The notes: a model not told the origin generated them from the sequence alone. DNA of 64,000 nucleotides from Shewanella sp. c952 (GCF_019654975.1 NZ_BPEW01000016.1:1-64000), one strand, 5' to 3'; shown: positions 46,048 through 55,444, counted from the first letter of the stretch. Translations and numbers: made by a program.

Positions 46048-47274
46048 TTAGAACTGCCAGTTCATCGTAATGCCAGCAATTGCAGCATCATTGTTATAGC
46101 TTCCAGATAGCGAACCGTATCCAGCATCATAATTGATCTCTGGCGATCCTAAATCGATGTACTCAATAAATAAATTAACGGAGAAATCTTCTGAAGCTTG
46201 ATATGTGGCGCCAGTACCAATGCGGATAATGTCATCAACCGGTAGGTCTGGGTATTGATTGTAACTGTTAGCCTCTGAGCCACTTAACGGCGATGACTCA
46301 TAGCCAACACCGAACTCTAAACGCCATTGATTTGTTAGCTGATAATGCATACCTACAGATGCGCTATAGGTATCTTTCCAGTTTCTATCAACGTTCGCTT
46401 GACGACCTGATTCATCGAGGATTAGCACACTTGATTGATTCTTGCTCCAATCCTGCCAGTCCAATGACCACAATAGTGCAAGCTCGTCATTTAGACTGTG
46501 GTAACCACTGAGCTTCACAATTGCTGGCGCAACTAAACCAAGGCTGGCATCGTAAACTTCTGCATTGCCATTTCTATCAAGCTTAAAGTCACCTTCTAAA
46601 GTATGGTCTAGGCCTGAGCGGACAGATAGCCCAATCATATTGCCTTCACTAATGGTGTAGTGCAGCCCTAAGTTAACACCAAACTCCATTGATCCCGCTT
46701 CATATTCCGAGCTTATATTAGTCGTAAATTGTTGAGTTTGTAGCAATGAGGCATATTCAGATACGAGCCCTAAACCAACCGCCCACTGCTCATTTACTTT
46801 ATAAGATACCGAGGCGTTAACTTGTACAGTGACCAGATCGATAGAACTAATAAGACTCGATCCTCGCCAATCATCACCATAGTCAACAGATGAGCCACCT
46901 TGAGAAGCTAATGCTAAACCGAAAGCCCATTTATCGCTGATTGGATTTACCCAGTATACAGAACCTAAAGGGGTAACACTGCCGGCATTGCCACCGTCGG
47001 TACCATTACCAAAACGACCAGATGAACCATTGTCGGTATAATCCATATTGAGGTCAAATGCTTGCAGACTTCCCGTAAGCGTCGATTTTTTTACTAAGCT
47101 CATTGCTGCTGGGTTTGAATAGGCGCTCTCTGCACCTTCTGTAATGGCAGCGCTGCCAGCTCCAGCGGTACTTGCATTAAGGCTACCTAGCTCACCTAAA
47201 ATGGTACCAGCAGCCAAGGTTGGCGTAGATACGAGCGCAATGCTAACCGCTAACGGCTTAAGTAAAAATTTCAT
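46048..47274 (-). CDS. FadL-family outer-membrane transport protein
   Basis: 408 residues with a signal peptide (cleavage after PTLA) and the family start: SLNASTAGAGSAAITEGAESAYSNPAAMS, which contains the NPA motif of the FadL/TodX N-terminal hatch. The rest alternates beta strands with aromatic girdle residues and ends in F (MNWQF), as in outer-membrane barrels. FadL proteins pass hydrophobic compounds such as long-chain fatty acids or aromatics. Its place beside the arylsulfatase genes suggests uptake of a hydrophobic aryl or alkyl product, but this is inference. Confidence 0.92.
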   Translation of the reverse strand: MKFLLKPLAVSIALVSTPTLAAGTILGELGSLNASTAGAGSAAITEGAESAYSNPAAMSLVKKSTLTGSLQAFDLNMDYTDNGSSGRFGNGTDGGNAGSVTPLGSVYWVNPISDKWAFGLALASQGGSSVDYGDDWRGSSLISSIDLVTVQVNASVSYKVNEQWAVGLGLVSEYASLLQTQQFTTNISSEYEAGSMEFGVNLGLHYTISEGNMIGLSVRSGLDHTLEGDFKLDRNGNAEVYDASLGLVAPAIVKLSGYHSLNDELALLWSLDWQDWSKNQSSVLILDESGRQANVDRNWKDTYSASVGMHYQLTNQWRLEFGVGYESSPLSGSEANSYNQYPDLPVDDIIRIGTGATYQASEDFSVNLFIEYIDLGSPEINYDAGYGSLSGSYNNDAAIAGITMNWQF

Positions 47275-47401
47275 TAGATAATCTCGTATATTAAGAAGTC
47301 ATTTTGTTACTCTAATTATCGCCATTTTTGACAATAATTAAGACTCGCAAAATTGCTAGTTTTCTCAATTTATTCTTAGACGCTTACCGCTGAATTAACA
47401 C

Positions 47402-47426
47402 AAAAACACCGCCAATAGGCGGCGTT
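47402..47426 (-). terminator. terminator of the FGE-like lipoprotein gene
   Basis: Reading the - strand: ACGCCGCC-TATT-GGCGGTGT followed by TTTTG; GC-rich 8-bp stem, 23 bases past the stop. Confidence 0.8.
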
Positions 47427-47448
47427 AAAAGAGTTTGATATCACTGTC

Positions 47449-48216
47449 CTATTTAGAAAGGACTAGTCGCAATCCTATATCTGGCATCACTGCACTTTGA
47501 CTGGCAGAGTCTCGTCTGAAATTTTCTGACTCATTGTTATCATAGGCAAAACTTCCGCCCCTTACAGATTTGTAAGCTAAATGGTGCTTTGAATCTAATG
47601 CGTTAACTGGATTGAGTTTAGGCCCATATTGGTAATAATCTGCATTGTAAGCATCTTCAGTCATCTCACCTACGTTTCCGGTCATGTCATAGAGTCCAAG
47701 TTCATTAGCTTGTTTTAGCCCCACTTGATGAGCTTGATTATCCGAGTTTTTAACAAACCAGCCGACATCGTCAAGGTTATTTGACCCACTAAATATGTAG
47801 TTTTCACTGTTATTACCGCCTTTTGCGGCGAACTCCCACTCAGCTTCAGTAGGTAATCTAAACTCAAGGCCCGTCTTTAAGTTAAGCTTTGTTATAAAAT
47901 ACTTTGCTTGTTGCCAGCTCAAATTATTGACTGGGTAATTTTCCCCCTGAAAGTAAGCATTACTGCCGCCTAAAACCGAATCAAATACCCCTTGAGTGAC
48001 TTCATATCTACCGATATAAAAATCATCAAGTGTTACTGTTCGTTTAGGGTGTACACATTTAGGTTGTTCTGCACATATTCCGCCCATTTCAAAGCAGCCT
48101 CCCTCTACAAGTACCATCTCGCCTAGCAGCTTATGTTTAAGCTCAATATCAATATTTGAATTCACAGCGCAGCCTTGTAGCAGGAACAAGGAAACTAATA
48201 GCATTATTTTGTTCAT
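47449..48216 (-). CDS. FGE/SUMF1-fold lipoprotein, no catalytic cysteine pair
   Basis: 255 residues with lipobox LQGC (Cys16). The rest is a formylglycine-generating-enzyme (SUMF1) domain: MVLVEGGCFEMGG, FYIGRYEVTQGVFD, YPVNNLSWQQAKYFITKLN, RLPTEAEWEFAAKGG, GLYDMTGNVGEMTEDAY and the final VRGGSFAYDNNESENFRRDSA ... IGLRLV. True aerobic FGEs bind copper through two cysteines in the segment after the GGS region; here no Cys is present there. It is therefore probably a binding or scaffold protein. It follows the arylsulfatase by 102 bases on the same strand, with a terminator-like hairpin between. Confidence 0.88.
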   Translation of the reverse strand: MNKIMLLVSLFLLQGCAVNSNIDIELKHKLLGEMVLVEGGCFEMGGICAEQPKCVHPKRTVTLDDFYIGRYEVTQGVFDSVLGGSNAYFQGENYPVNNLSWQQAKYFITKLNLKTGLEFRLPTEAEWEFAAKGGNNSENYIFSGSNNLDDVGWFVKNSDNQAHQVGLKQANELGLYDMTGNVGEMTEDAYNADYYQYGPKLNPVNALDSKHHLAYKSVRGGSFAYDNNESENFRRDSASQSAVMPDIGLRLVLSK

Positions 48217-48249
48217 ATGAGCCTCAGATGGAGTGGGAAAAATAGGCAG

Positions 48250-48294
48250 AAAAACTAAAGCTCCTAACGGCGAGACACCTGTCGGAGCTTTAGT
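48250..48294 (-). terminator. terminator of the arylsulfatase gene
   Basis: Reading the - strand: ACTAAAGCTCC ... GGAGCTTTAGT (11-bp stem, 19-base loop that can itself fold) followed by TTTT. It separates the sulfatase from the FGE-like gene. Confidence 0.75.
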
Positions 48295-48318
48295 AAGTTA
48301 CGTGAGTGACTTTATCAA

Positions 48319-49872
48319 TTACTGCTGCGCTTCAACCTGCTTAAGCACTTTTTGTAATTTGAGGGTATTGTAGTTAATACCTGCCGCACTAAAACCTGAA
48401 CCAGGTTGGAACGGGTAGTCTTCAATGGTATTCAGGAACTTTCCAACTTCTTGTGACATTGGTACAAACAACCACATGTTATCGATCATCCAACGTACAT
48501 ACATACCAGATTCTTTAGCAGCCACCTCGAATGGATCTGCACGTAAATTAGTCAAAGATGCCCATGCCGGTACGTTACGAACTGCTGACTGCATATCACC
48601 ATCCATCATCGCAAACGAAGCTTTCCAGTCATTCCAACGTACAGCATTTAACTCGCCATTAGCACTAAAGTAAATCTTACTGGTGCGTGGGCCCTTTTCA
48701 ACCTCACCTTTGAAGAAAGGTAGGAAATTACTGCCATCTAAATGTACACGCCAATCTTTACCATTAAAGTTTCTTCCCTTCTTAAGATCTTCAACTAAGT
48801 TATCTTCACCTGTTGCAGCAAGCAGCGTTGGCATCCAATCTTCGTGAGACATCATGGCATTGATCTTAGTACCAGGCTCAATCACGCCAGGCCAACGAAC
48901 AAGCTGTGGTACACGCATACCGCCTTCAAAAGTTGTTCCCTTTTCGCCGTGGAACGGCGAAGTACCACCGTCAGGCCAAGTGAACTTCTCTGCGCCGTTA
49001 TCGGTCGAGTAAACCACAATTGTATTATCAGCTATTTTCAAGTCTTCTAAGGTATCAAGTAGCAAACCGACGTGATCATCATGCTCGACCATACCGTCTG
49101 GGTACAGTCCAATACCTGTAATACCATCGTACTTTTCTTGCAAACGCGTGTGTACGTGCATTCTTGATGCATTCACCCAAGCGAAAAATGGCTTTTCAGC
49201 CTTCACGGCTTTTGTCATGAATTTAATTGAAGCACCAACAAACTCTTCATCAGCCGTTTCCATACGTTTACGCGTCATAGGACCGGTATCTTCAATACGT
49301 CCATCAGCATAAGAATGTATTACTCCTCGCGGACCATACTTCTTTTTAAACTCAGGATCTTTTGGGTAGTAGTATGTTTCCGGCTCTTCTTCTGCGTTTA
49401 AGTGATATAAGTTACCAAAGAACTCATCAAAACCATGCGCTGTTGGCAGGTGCTTGTCTTGATCACCTAGATGGTTTTTACCAAATTGACCTGTTGTGTA
49501 ACCTTTATCTTTTAGCAAGTCTGCAATAGTCGGGGCCCAATCGGGAATGCCACTATCTGAACCAGGCATTCCAATAGTCAATAAACCAGTACGGAATGGA
49601 TGCTCACCAGTAATAAATGATGCTCGACCAGCGGTACAGCTCTGCTGAGCGTAGTGATCGGTAAATAATGCACCTTCATTAGCAATACGGTCTAGGTTAG
49701 GCGTTTGATAGCCCATCATCCCCTGGTTGTAAGCACTGATATTGTAATAACCAATATCATCACCCCAGATCACTAAAATATTTGGACGCTCAGGATCGGT
49801 AGCCGCCATAGCAGAAGAAGCTGTTGCGAGAAGGCCTACGCCTAATGCGACTTTCGAGAGTTGTTTGGACAT
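48319..49872 (-). CDS. arylsulfatase, S1 family, Cys-type
   Basis: 517-residue periplasmic sulfatase with a signal peptide (cleavage after SAMA, residue 23). Metal-binding Asp residues are in NILVIWGDDIGYY; the formylglycine site is C79-T-A-G-R followed by ASFITG; STDNGAEKFTWPDGGTSPF carries the second metal Asp and substrate region. The C-terminal half is complete. C-T-A-G-R is of the kind matured by radical-SAM anSME proteins. The gene is divergent from a histidine kinase operon that ends near the maturase, and upstream of an FGE-like lipoprotein and FadL-type porin. Confidence 0.94.
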   Translation of the reverse strand: MSKQLSKVALGVGLLATASSAMAATDPERPNILVIWGDDIGYYNISAYNQGMMGYQTPNLDRIANEGALFTDHYAQQSCTAGRASFITGEHPFRTGLLTIGMPGSDSGIPDWAPTIADLLKDKGYTTGQFGKNHLGDQDKHLPTAHGFDEFFGNLYHLNAEEEPETYYYPKDPEFKKKYGPRGVIHSYADGRIEDTGPMTRKRMETADEEFVGASIKFMTKAVKAEKPFFAWVNASRMHVHTRLQEKYDGITGIGLYPDGMVEHDDHVGLLLDTLEDLKIADNTIVVYSTDNGAEKFTWPDGGTSPFHGEKGTTFEGGMRVPQLVRWPGVIEPGTKINAMMSHEDWMPTLLAATGEDNLVEDLKKGRNFNGKDWRVHLDGSNFLPFFKGEVEKGPRTSKIYFSANGELNAVRWNDWKASFAMMDGDMQSAVRNVPAWASLTNLRADPFEVAAKESGMYVRWMIDNMWLFVPMSQEVGKFLNTIEDYPFQPGSGFSAAGINYNTLKLQKVLKQVEAQQ

Positions 49873-50233
49873 TTCATTCCCCTTGGTTAGATCTTTTTAT
49901 TTACTGTTGTTAAAAAGTACACTTTCAATAAAAACGGTGTCCTTAAAACGATGACGACATTTAACGTCTAAATCTCTTAAAAAAAACCTCGAAGAAATAC
50001 TTGTTCCACCTGCAATTAATACTTTGTTTTACAAACTTGAGAGTCAAGTCAACTAAACTTCATATATATGAATCTCAGGCTAATCACTAAATGCTTATTA
50101 AGCATGAGTATTACCCTAGTAATAATTCCTGTTATTTACCCCAATGTTATGTTTTAGTAGCGAAAGTCATTGAAAAAAGCTATTTATAAACTATCCACAT
50201 TATTGGTTTCCGAACAATTACAGGGCGCAGCGT
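49873..50233. promoter_or_regulatory. divergent region, arylsulfatase / kinase operon
   Basis: 361 bases with no gene. It holds the promoters in both directions. TTCATATATATGAA at 50059-50072 is a perfect 14-bp palindrome and the best operator candidate, possibly for the LuxR-type regulator encoded at 51411. The sulfatase start has GGGGAATG a few bases ahead. Confidence 0.45.
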
Positions 50234-51418
50234 ATGGATGTAGAACCAATTTCAATTGCAGAGCATTTCTTTGCTGATATATCCAATCGCTTATTGGAAG
50301 AAGATACCGCAAATATCCCTAATATTATCTGCTCTGGCCTTACCCAATACATGCCTTATGCCAATGTACAACGTATGTCGCTACTAAGGATCACCAAAGA
50401 CAAGCAGTATCAAGGCGCATACTCCGTTGCAGCCCCAGGCTACAAGCCAACAACAATTGTTGGGGATGGCTTTAGCAGTCCTTATTTAGACAAGGTATCA
50501 CTGGGTGAGATGATTGTTCATTCAGGCCCCATCGAAGAGTTGTTTACCGAAAATGAGGTTAGCTTAGTTAATATGGAAGGCGTCATTGCTCATGCTGTGA
50601 TCCCTATTAAGGTGAGAGATCGCATCTGGGGCGCTATCGCCTGTAGCAGATATATAGATCATGATGAATGGAGCCCTGTATTACTAGAACGTATAAAAAC
50701 ACTTGGACAAGTATTAGCCGCTTCCTACGAGCGTTATCATTTTTGGTTATCACTACAAAATCAAAATAAGGAACTTGAGTCGCTGTCCCGTCACTTGATG
50801 GAAAATCAAGAAACAGAGCGCCGCATTTTATCTCGCGAATTACATGACAATTTCTCTCAACGCTTGGCACTGTTAACCATTAAGGCAAATAACGTTTTTA
50901 GCATAGTTCGTGAAAGCGTAAAGCCCGAAGCTAAAGAGCTGCATGTTAATATTCAGCAGATAGCCAAAGATATGCAAGCGCTATCTCGCTCCTTGCATCC
51001 CGCGATGTTGGAAGATCTTGGGCTTATCGCTGCACTAAAATCTGAAGCGAGGCGTATTGCAGGGGTCAAAGCATTAGAGTTACAAACGATGTTTGGTGAA
51101 ATCCCCCCACTTAAAAAAGAGGTGTCACTTAACCTTTATCGAATTTTGCAAGAATCGCTGAACAATGTCATTAAACACTCGCACGCTTCAGCCGTCTTTG
51201 TGTCAATTGAGATAAGCAATAATCGACTCACACTGCAAATATTAGACGATGGGATAGGATGCAATGACACACTCGAAAAGAGCAAAGGGAGTATTGGCTT
51301 AGTGAGCATCCGAGAACGAGCACAATTATTACATGGCGATGCTGAATTTGTCAGTCCAGATGAAGGTGGCTTTGAAGTTAACATTACCATTCCAGCTATA
51401 AAGGAACACTATGAGTAG
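50234..51418 (+). CDS. GAF-domain sensor histidine kinase (NarX/HisKA_3 type)
   Basis: 394 residues, no membrane segment, so cytoplasmic. Residues about 15-165 form a GAF-like sensor domain. A HisKA_3 dimerisation domain follows with the phospho-accepting His204 in SRELHDNFSQRL, then an ATPase domain (LYRILQESLNNVIKHSHASAV N-box; ILDDGIGC; GSIGLVSIRERAQLLHG). The response regulator overlaps its end by eight bases. A soluble GAF kinase upstream of a cytochrome gene may sense an intracellular redox or ligand state. Confidence 0.92.
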   Translation: MDVEPISIAEHFFADISNRLLEEDTANIPNIICSGLTQYMPYANVQRMSLLRITKDKQYQGAYSVAAPGYKPTTIVGDGFSSPYLDKVSLGEMIVHSGPIEELFTENEVSLVNMEGVIAHAVIPIKVRDRIWGAIACSRYIDHDEWSPVLLERIKTLGQVLAASYERYHFWLSLQNQNKELESLSRHLMENQETERRILSRELHDNFSQRLALLTIKANNVFSIVRESVKPEAKELHVNIQQIAKDMQALSRSLHPAMLEDLGLIAALKSEARRIAGVKALELQTMFGEIPPLKKEVSLNLYRILQESLNNVIKHSHASAVFVSIEISNNRLTLQILDDGIGCNDTLEKSKGSIGLVSIRERAQLLHGDAEFVSPDEGGFEVNITIPAIKEHYE

Positions 51419-52001
51419 AATAATTATCGCCGACGACCATTTGATTGTTGCTCAAGGGATTGCAGGTCTATTAAAAGCTGAGCATGAGGTACTGGCAATC
51501 GCTAAAGATGGCCAAGAGCTGATTGAACTTGTTAAACAGCATGATCCTGAATTGGTCATCACCGACATTAGTATGCCTGGTATGACAGGCATTGCTGCTG
51601 TGGCAGCACTAAAGCGAGTAAAAAAGGATCTACGCGTTATTTGCCTCACCATGCATGACGAACAAGAATATGCCGAAGGTGCCATAGCCGCTGGCGCATT
51701 AGGCTATGTGCTTAAGCATGAAGCTACTGATGATCTAATAGATGCCGTCAATAGCGTTTTAGCAGGTAAACAGTACTTATCTAAATCAGTACAAGTGGAA
51801 GATTCAGCGCCGAGTCTTTCAGCAAGGCAACTGAGTGTATTGCGGTTATTAGCACAAGGTAAATCGGCCAAACAGGTCGCAGATGAACTGTTTATCTCTC
51901 CACGAACGGTTGAGTTTCACAAATATTCAATCATGAAGCTTATTGAAGCTAAATCTAGTGCTGAGCTTATCCAGTATGCACTTTCTCGTGGTTTGGTATA
52001 A
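51411..52001 (+). CDS. LuxR/NarL-family response regulator
   Basis: 196 residues: receiver domain with the acidic pocket DDH at 8-10, phospho-acceptor Asp52 (VITDISMPG) and Lys near 101, then a C-terminal LuxR helix-turn-helix (LSARQLSVLRLLAQGKSAKQVADELFISPRTVEFHKYSIMKLI). It is the partner of the overlapping kinase. Its likely targets are the downstream cytochrome and barrel genes and perhaps the divergent sulfatase (inference). Its stop TAA is followed without any further stop, in the same frame, by the cytochrome coding sequence. Confidence 0.93.
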   Translation: MSRIIIADDHLIVAQGIAGLLKAEHEVLAIAKDGQELIELVKQHDPELVITDISMPGMTGIAAVAALKRVKKDLRVICLTMHDEQEYAEGAIAAGALGYVLKHEATDDLIDAVNSVLAGKQYLSKSVQVEDSAPSLSARQLSVLRLLAQGKSAKQVADELFISPRTVEFHKYSIMKLIEAKSSAELIQYALSRGLV

Positions 52002-52043
52002 AAGTCACATTTAGTAACGGAAATATTTAAAAGGGACATTATT

Positions 52044-54347
52044 ATTAAACGTTTACAAGAATTAGCAGTCACTCAATGGCAGTCAAAAAGACGCTTAATT
52101 GGTCTCTTACTAATTGGACTATTGGCAACTCAGCCAACAGTTGCTACTGAATTTGTTGGCTCTTTTGAATGTCAGCAATGCCATCAAGCAGAATTTGAAC
52201 AATGGACCGGTTCTGATCACGATATGGCAATGAAGCATGCGACAACTTCATCTGTTGCTGCTGACTTTGATACAAGCTTTAGTTATTTGGGTAAACAGAA
52301 CCGTTTTTTTCGTAAAGGTGATGAATACTGGGTAAACATTGAAGATAGCAGCGGTCAGTTTAATGATTTTAAAATCAGCTACACCTTTGGTGTCAATCCA
52401 TTGCAGCAATATATGGTCGAGTTTGAAGATGGCCGAGTACAACTTATCCCTTTTGCCTGGGACAACCGTTCCAAAATTGAAGGTGGCCAAAAGTGGTTTC
52501 ACCTCTATCCTGATAACAGTGCTAAGCATGATGATTTTTTCTGGCAAAATGTCGGTCAAAATTGGAACTTTATGTGTGCAGATTGCCACTCAACCAATGT
52601 CAAAAAGAACTATGATTTTGAAAAAAATCGCTTTAATACTACATTCTCAGAAATCAATGTCGGCTGTGAAGCCTGCCATGGCGCGGCGAGTAAACATATA
52701 TCCTGGGCAGCTAACCAAGACCTAAGGAAAGCTGATAGCAAAGGTTTCAGCAGAGATTTAAACAAGCCCGTTTCACAGTGGACTTGGCAAACGAATGCTC
52801 AAGAAACGAATAAAAACTCCAGCACAGCAACGCCCGTCAACAAAGGGCACAGTAATCAACTACAGACTTGTGCACAGTGTCATAGCCGTCGTTTACAAAT
52901 AAGCGATACAAATCCACTAGTTGATAGTGATTTTGGAGATCGCTACCAACTAAATCTAATCAGCCAAGATCGCTATTATGATGACGGCCAAGTGTACGAC
53001 GAAGACTATGTTTATGGCTCCTTCTTACAATCAAAAATGCACCATAATGGTGTAGTTTGCAGTAATTGCCATAATCCTCACTCGACCAAATTAGTGCTGC
53101 CCGAGAATGCACTTTGTAGCCAATGCCACAGTCCTGCAATATTCGACACCAGTGAACACCATCAACATCCGGTAAACAGCAGCGGCGCCCAATGTGTTAA
53201 TTGTCATATGCCGCAAACTACCTATATGCAAATTGATAAAAGGCGCGATCATAGCTTTAGTATTCCCAAACCAGCCAACTCACAAAGGATTGGAACCCCT
53301 AACGCTTGTAACCAATGCCATCAAGATAAAGATATCGCATGGGCTGCGGATAAAACTGCAAAATGGTATCCATCGTTGAACCAGTATGATGCAAAACATT
53401 TTAGTAGTGCATTTGCCGGTGCTAGAGCAGCTCTTCCTACTGCAGGCGACCAATTATCTTATATAGGCCAAGATAATAGCCAACCCGCAATTATTCGTGC
53501 CGCTGCCATTGAGCGTTTACAGCAGTATCCCGGCCGTAACGGCGTAGTAGCAGTAGCAAGAGCGACCCGTAACGATGAAGCCATACTCAGGTTTGCCACT
53601 ATTCAAGGTAGCGCCCCCTACCCCATAGCCGACAGATGGCGCATGCTAGCGCCTTTACTTAACGATAAGGTACTTATGGTGCGTAGCCAAGCTGCTGGTG
53701 CTTTGGCGGGATTCTGGCCAGAGTTGAGCCCAGAACAGCAGCGACAATTAAAGCCACCGTTGGCCGAATATATAGAAATATTGAAATTTAATGGCGATCG
53801 AGGCTTTGCTAGAACCAATCTCGGCCATCTCTATGCCAATCAAGGTTTACCAGAACAAGCAATTAAAGAGTACAAAGCAGCAATAGAAGTGCAAGCAAAT
53901 TACGATGCGGCGTATATTAACCTCGCCGATCTGTATCGCGCTCAAGGTAAAAATAGTCAAGCAATGGCAATACTAGAGCAAGGTATGTTGGCACAACCAA
54001 CATCAGGTTCAATACAATTTAGTATGGCACTGGCATTACTACGTGAAAAACAAACATCAACCGCCATAAACCACCTTAAAACTGCGACGGAATTAGAACC
54101 TACCAATGGCCGTTTTTGGTATGTCTATGCCATAGCTATCACTCCAACATCGGTTTCAGAGGCTGGCATGGCATTTGACAAAGCTTATCAAGTCAGTGGC
54201 AATCCACAGTACCTTTACGCTCTTTGCGAGTTAATGCTGAGTAATCAAAGCCCACAAGCAAGCCAATGTTTAAAAGAGTTATCAACACGAGTGCCTGCAG
54301 AAGCGGTTAATCAGCTGAAAGCTCGCTTTAATTTGAAAGGTGATTAA
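52044..54347 (+). CDS. periplasmic octaheme c-type cytochrome with TPR domain, probable ATT start
   Basis: Contains eight CxxCH haem motifs (CQQCH, CADCH, CEACH, CAQCH, CSNCH, CSQCH, CVNCH, CNQCH) in the first about 400 residues, then a HEAT-like region and a TPR domain (EQAIKEYKAAIEVQANYDAAYINLADLYRAQGKNSQAM). Haem attachment needs export, but the only in-frame common start codon is TTG at 52122, inside the signal peptide. Upstream codons give a perfect signal sequence: KRL..., KRRLIGLLLIGLLATQPTVA then TEF. AAGGG at 52031-52035 precedes ATT at 52041 and 52044, so I place the start there. About 767 residues. The function is probably electron transfer or reduction of a substrate; family resembles cytochrome c554-type proteins with TPR. 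Confidence 0.85.
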   Translation: MKRLQELAVTQWQSKRRLIGLLLIGLLATQPTVATEFVGSFECQQCHQAEFEQWTGSDHDMAMKHATTSSVAADFDTSFSYLGKQNRFFRKGDEYWVNIEDSSGQFNDFKISYTFGVNPLQQYMVEFEDGRVQLIPFAWDNRSKIEGGQKWFHLYPDNSAKHDDFFWQNVGQNWNFMCADCHSTNVKKNYDFEKNRFNTTFSEINVGCEACHGAASKHISWAANQDLRKADSKGFSRDLNKPVSQWTWQTNAQETNKNSSTATPVNKGHSNQLQTCAQCHSRRLQISDTNPLVDSDFGDRYQLNLISQDRYYDDGQVYDEDYVYGSFLQSKMHHNGVVCSNCHNPHSTKLVLPENALCSQCHSPAIFDTSEHHQHPVNSSGAQCVNCHMPQTTYMQIDKRRDHSFSIPKPANSQRIGTPNACNQCHQDKDIAWAADKTAKWYPSLNQYDAKHFSSAFAGARAALPTAGDQLSYIGQDNSQPAIIRAAAIERLQQYPGRNGVVAVARATRNDEAILRFATIQGSAPYPIADRWRMLAPLLNDKVLMVRSQAAGALAGFWPELSPEQQRQLKPPLAEYIEILKFNGDRGFARTNLGHLYANQGLPEQAIKEYKAAIEVQANYDAAYINLADLYRAQGKNSQAMAILEQGMLAQPTSGSIQFSMALALLREKQTSTAINHLKTATELEPTNGRFWYVYAIAITPTSVSEAGMAFDKAYQVSGNPQYLYALCELMLSNQSPQASQCLKELSTRVPAEAVNQLKARFNLKGD

Positions 54348-54446
54348 CCCCATCAGAAAGAGGAAAACTGGAATATTTACGAGTATTGCTGTTTTTCTCT
54401 CTGGCCTACTATGAGCCCATTGAAATTGTGACTATGGGTGAATTAA

Positions 54447-55229
54447 GTGAAATTACAAACCGCACTATTAGGCTTTCTAACGGTACCGCTTTTTAGCACT
54501 GCAGCTTTCGCTAAAGAACAAGAAGTTCAAGACATGTCCGACCCACTTGCTGTGTATACACAAGTCGGCGGCTCTTACGGCACAAACGGAATTAACTTTA
54601 AGTTAGGCAAAACACTTGATACTGGTTCACCTACAGATATGTCGATGATACTTTTTGAAGTAAAAAGCATGTTTGGCGAACACACTAAAGATGAAGGCTC
54701 AAGTGCAATGAATCCCGACAAGGCCAATAACGGGATCTCCGAACTTCGCTTTAGAAAGTTTGATGTTGATATGACTAACGGCCGTGGGATCTCTATGGAT
54801 GTTATCCATAATTTCGACAGCAACTCAGGCACAGCATCCATCGGTATGATCCAAGCTTTACCCAAAGTCGGTTTTTGGCAGGCATTCCCTATTATCGCGG
54901 CAGGAGTCCAGTACAATGATGGCTCAATGCATGCAGCCGATGGTGAATCTACTGGTTTACATTCTGACTTTGCCTTTGCAAGTTTCACCTTGTATAACAA
55001 GTTTCAGCTAACCGATACCATTTGGGCAAACTACAACCCCGTCTATACTCAAGCCATTTTTGGCGATCAGCTCTACACCGATATCCTACGTGGTAGTGAT
55101 GGTTTGACCCATGAGTTTGTTTTGAGCTGGCAGATGACACCCAAGCAAAACTTTCGTCTTTGGTATAACACCACTCAGAATAACTTTAGCGACGGTGACT
55201 TTCGTTTAGAGTACAACCAGCAATTCTAG
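54447..55229 (+). CDS. exported protein, probable outer-membrane beta-barrel
   Basis: 260 residues, GTG start at 54447, signal peptide cut after AFA. The mature part alternates polar and hydrophobic residues with regular strands (VYTQVGGSYGTNGINFKLG; QNFRLWYNTTQNNFSDGDFRLEYNQQF) and ends in F, typical of outer-membrane barrels. I do not recognise the family. It follows the cytochrome gene by 99 bases, so it may act with it, or supply a substrate channel. A clear terminator follows. Confidence 0.65.
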   Translation: MKLQTALLGFLTVPLFSTAAFAKEQEVQDMSDPLAVYTQVGGSYGTNGINFKLGKTLDTGSPTDMSMILFEVKSMFGEHTKDEGSSAMNPDKANNGISELRFRKFDVDMTNGRGISMDVIHNFDSNSGTASIGMIQALPKVGFWQAFPIIAAGVQYNDGSMHAADGESTGLHSDFAFASFTLYNKFQLTDTIWANYNPVYTQAIFGDQLYTDILRGSDGLTHEFVLSWQMTPKQNFRLWYNTTQNNFSDGDFRLEYNQQF

Positions 55230-55262
55230 CTGGCTAGTCAGTTGAAATCCCCCTTTAAAAAC

Positions 55263-55290
55263 GCCAGCATATTGCTGGCTTTTTATTTAT
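55263..55290 (+). terminator. terminator of the kinase-cytochrome-barrel unit
   Basis: GCCAGCA-TAT-TGCTGGC stem followed by TTTTTATTTAT, 33 bases past the barrel protein stop. Confidence 0.9.
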
Positions 55291-55444
55291 TTAAAACGAG
55301 AAGAACAAAGTAATATGCCAATTGCATTATAATTTTGACCATTCAGCGGGAATTCAACCCACAGTGGGCAAGAGATGCATTTACCCCGACAATATTGGCA
55401 TTCGCCACTCCAAGTCTAAAGAGGGATTGTACTCATCGTTATTC

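Noticed and set aside
47449..48216. Aerobic formylglycine-generating enzyme
   Set aside because: The domain fold matches, but no cysteines occur in the active-site segment and the protein is exported as a lipoprotein, away from nascent sulfatases.
52122..52124. TTG as the start of the octaheme cytochrome
   Set aside because: It would delete the signal peptide, which haem attachment requires, and it has no ribosome-binding site; the upstream in-frame sequence encodes a proper signal peptide.
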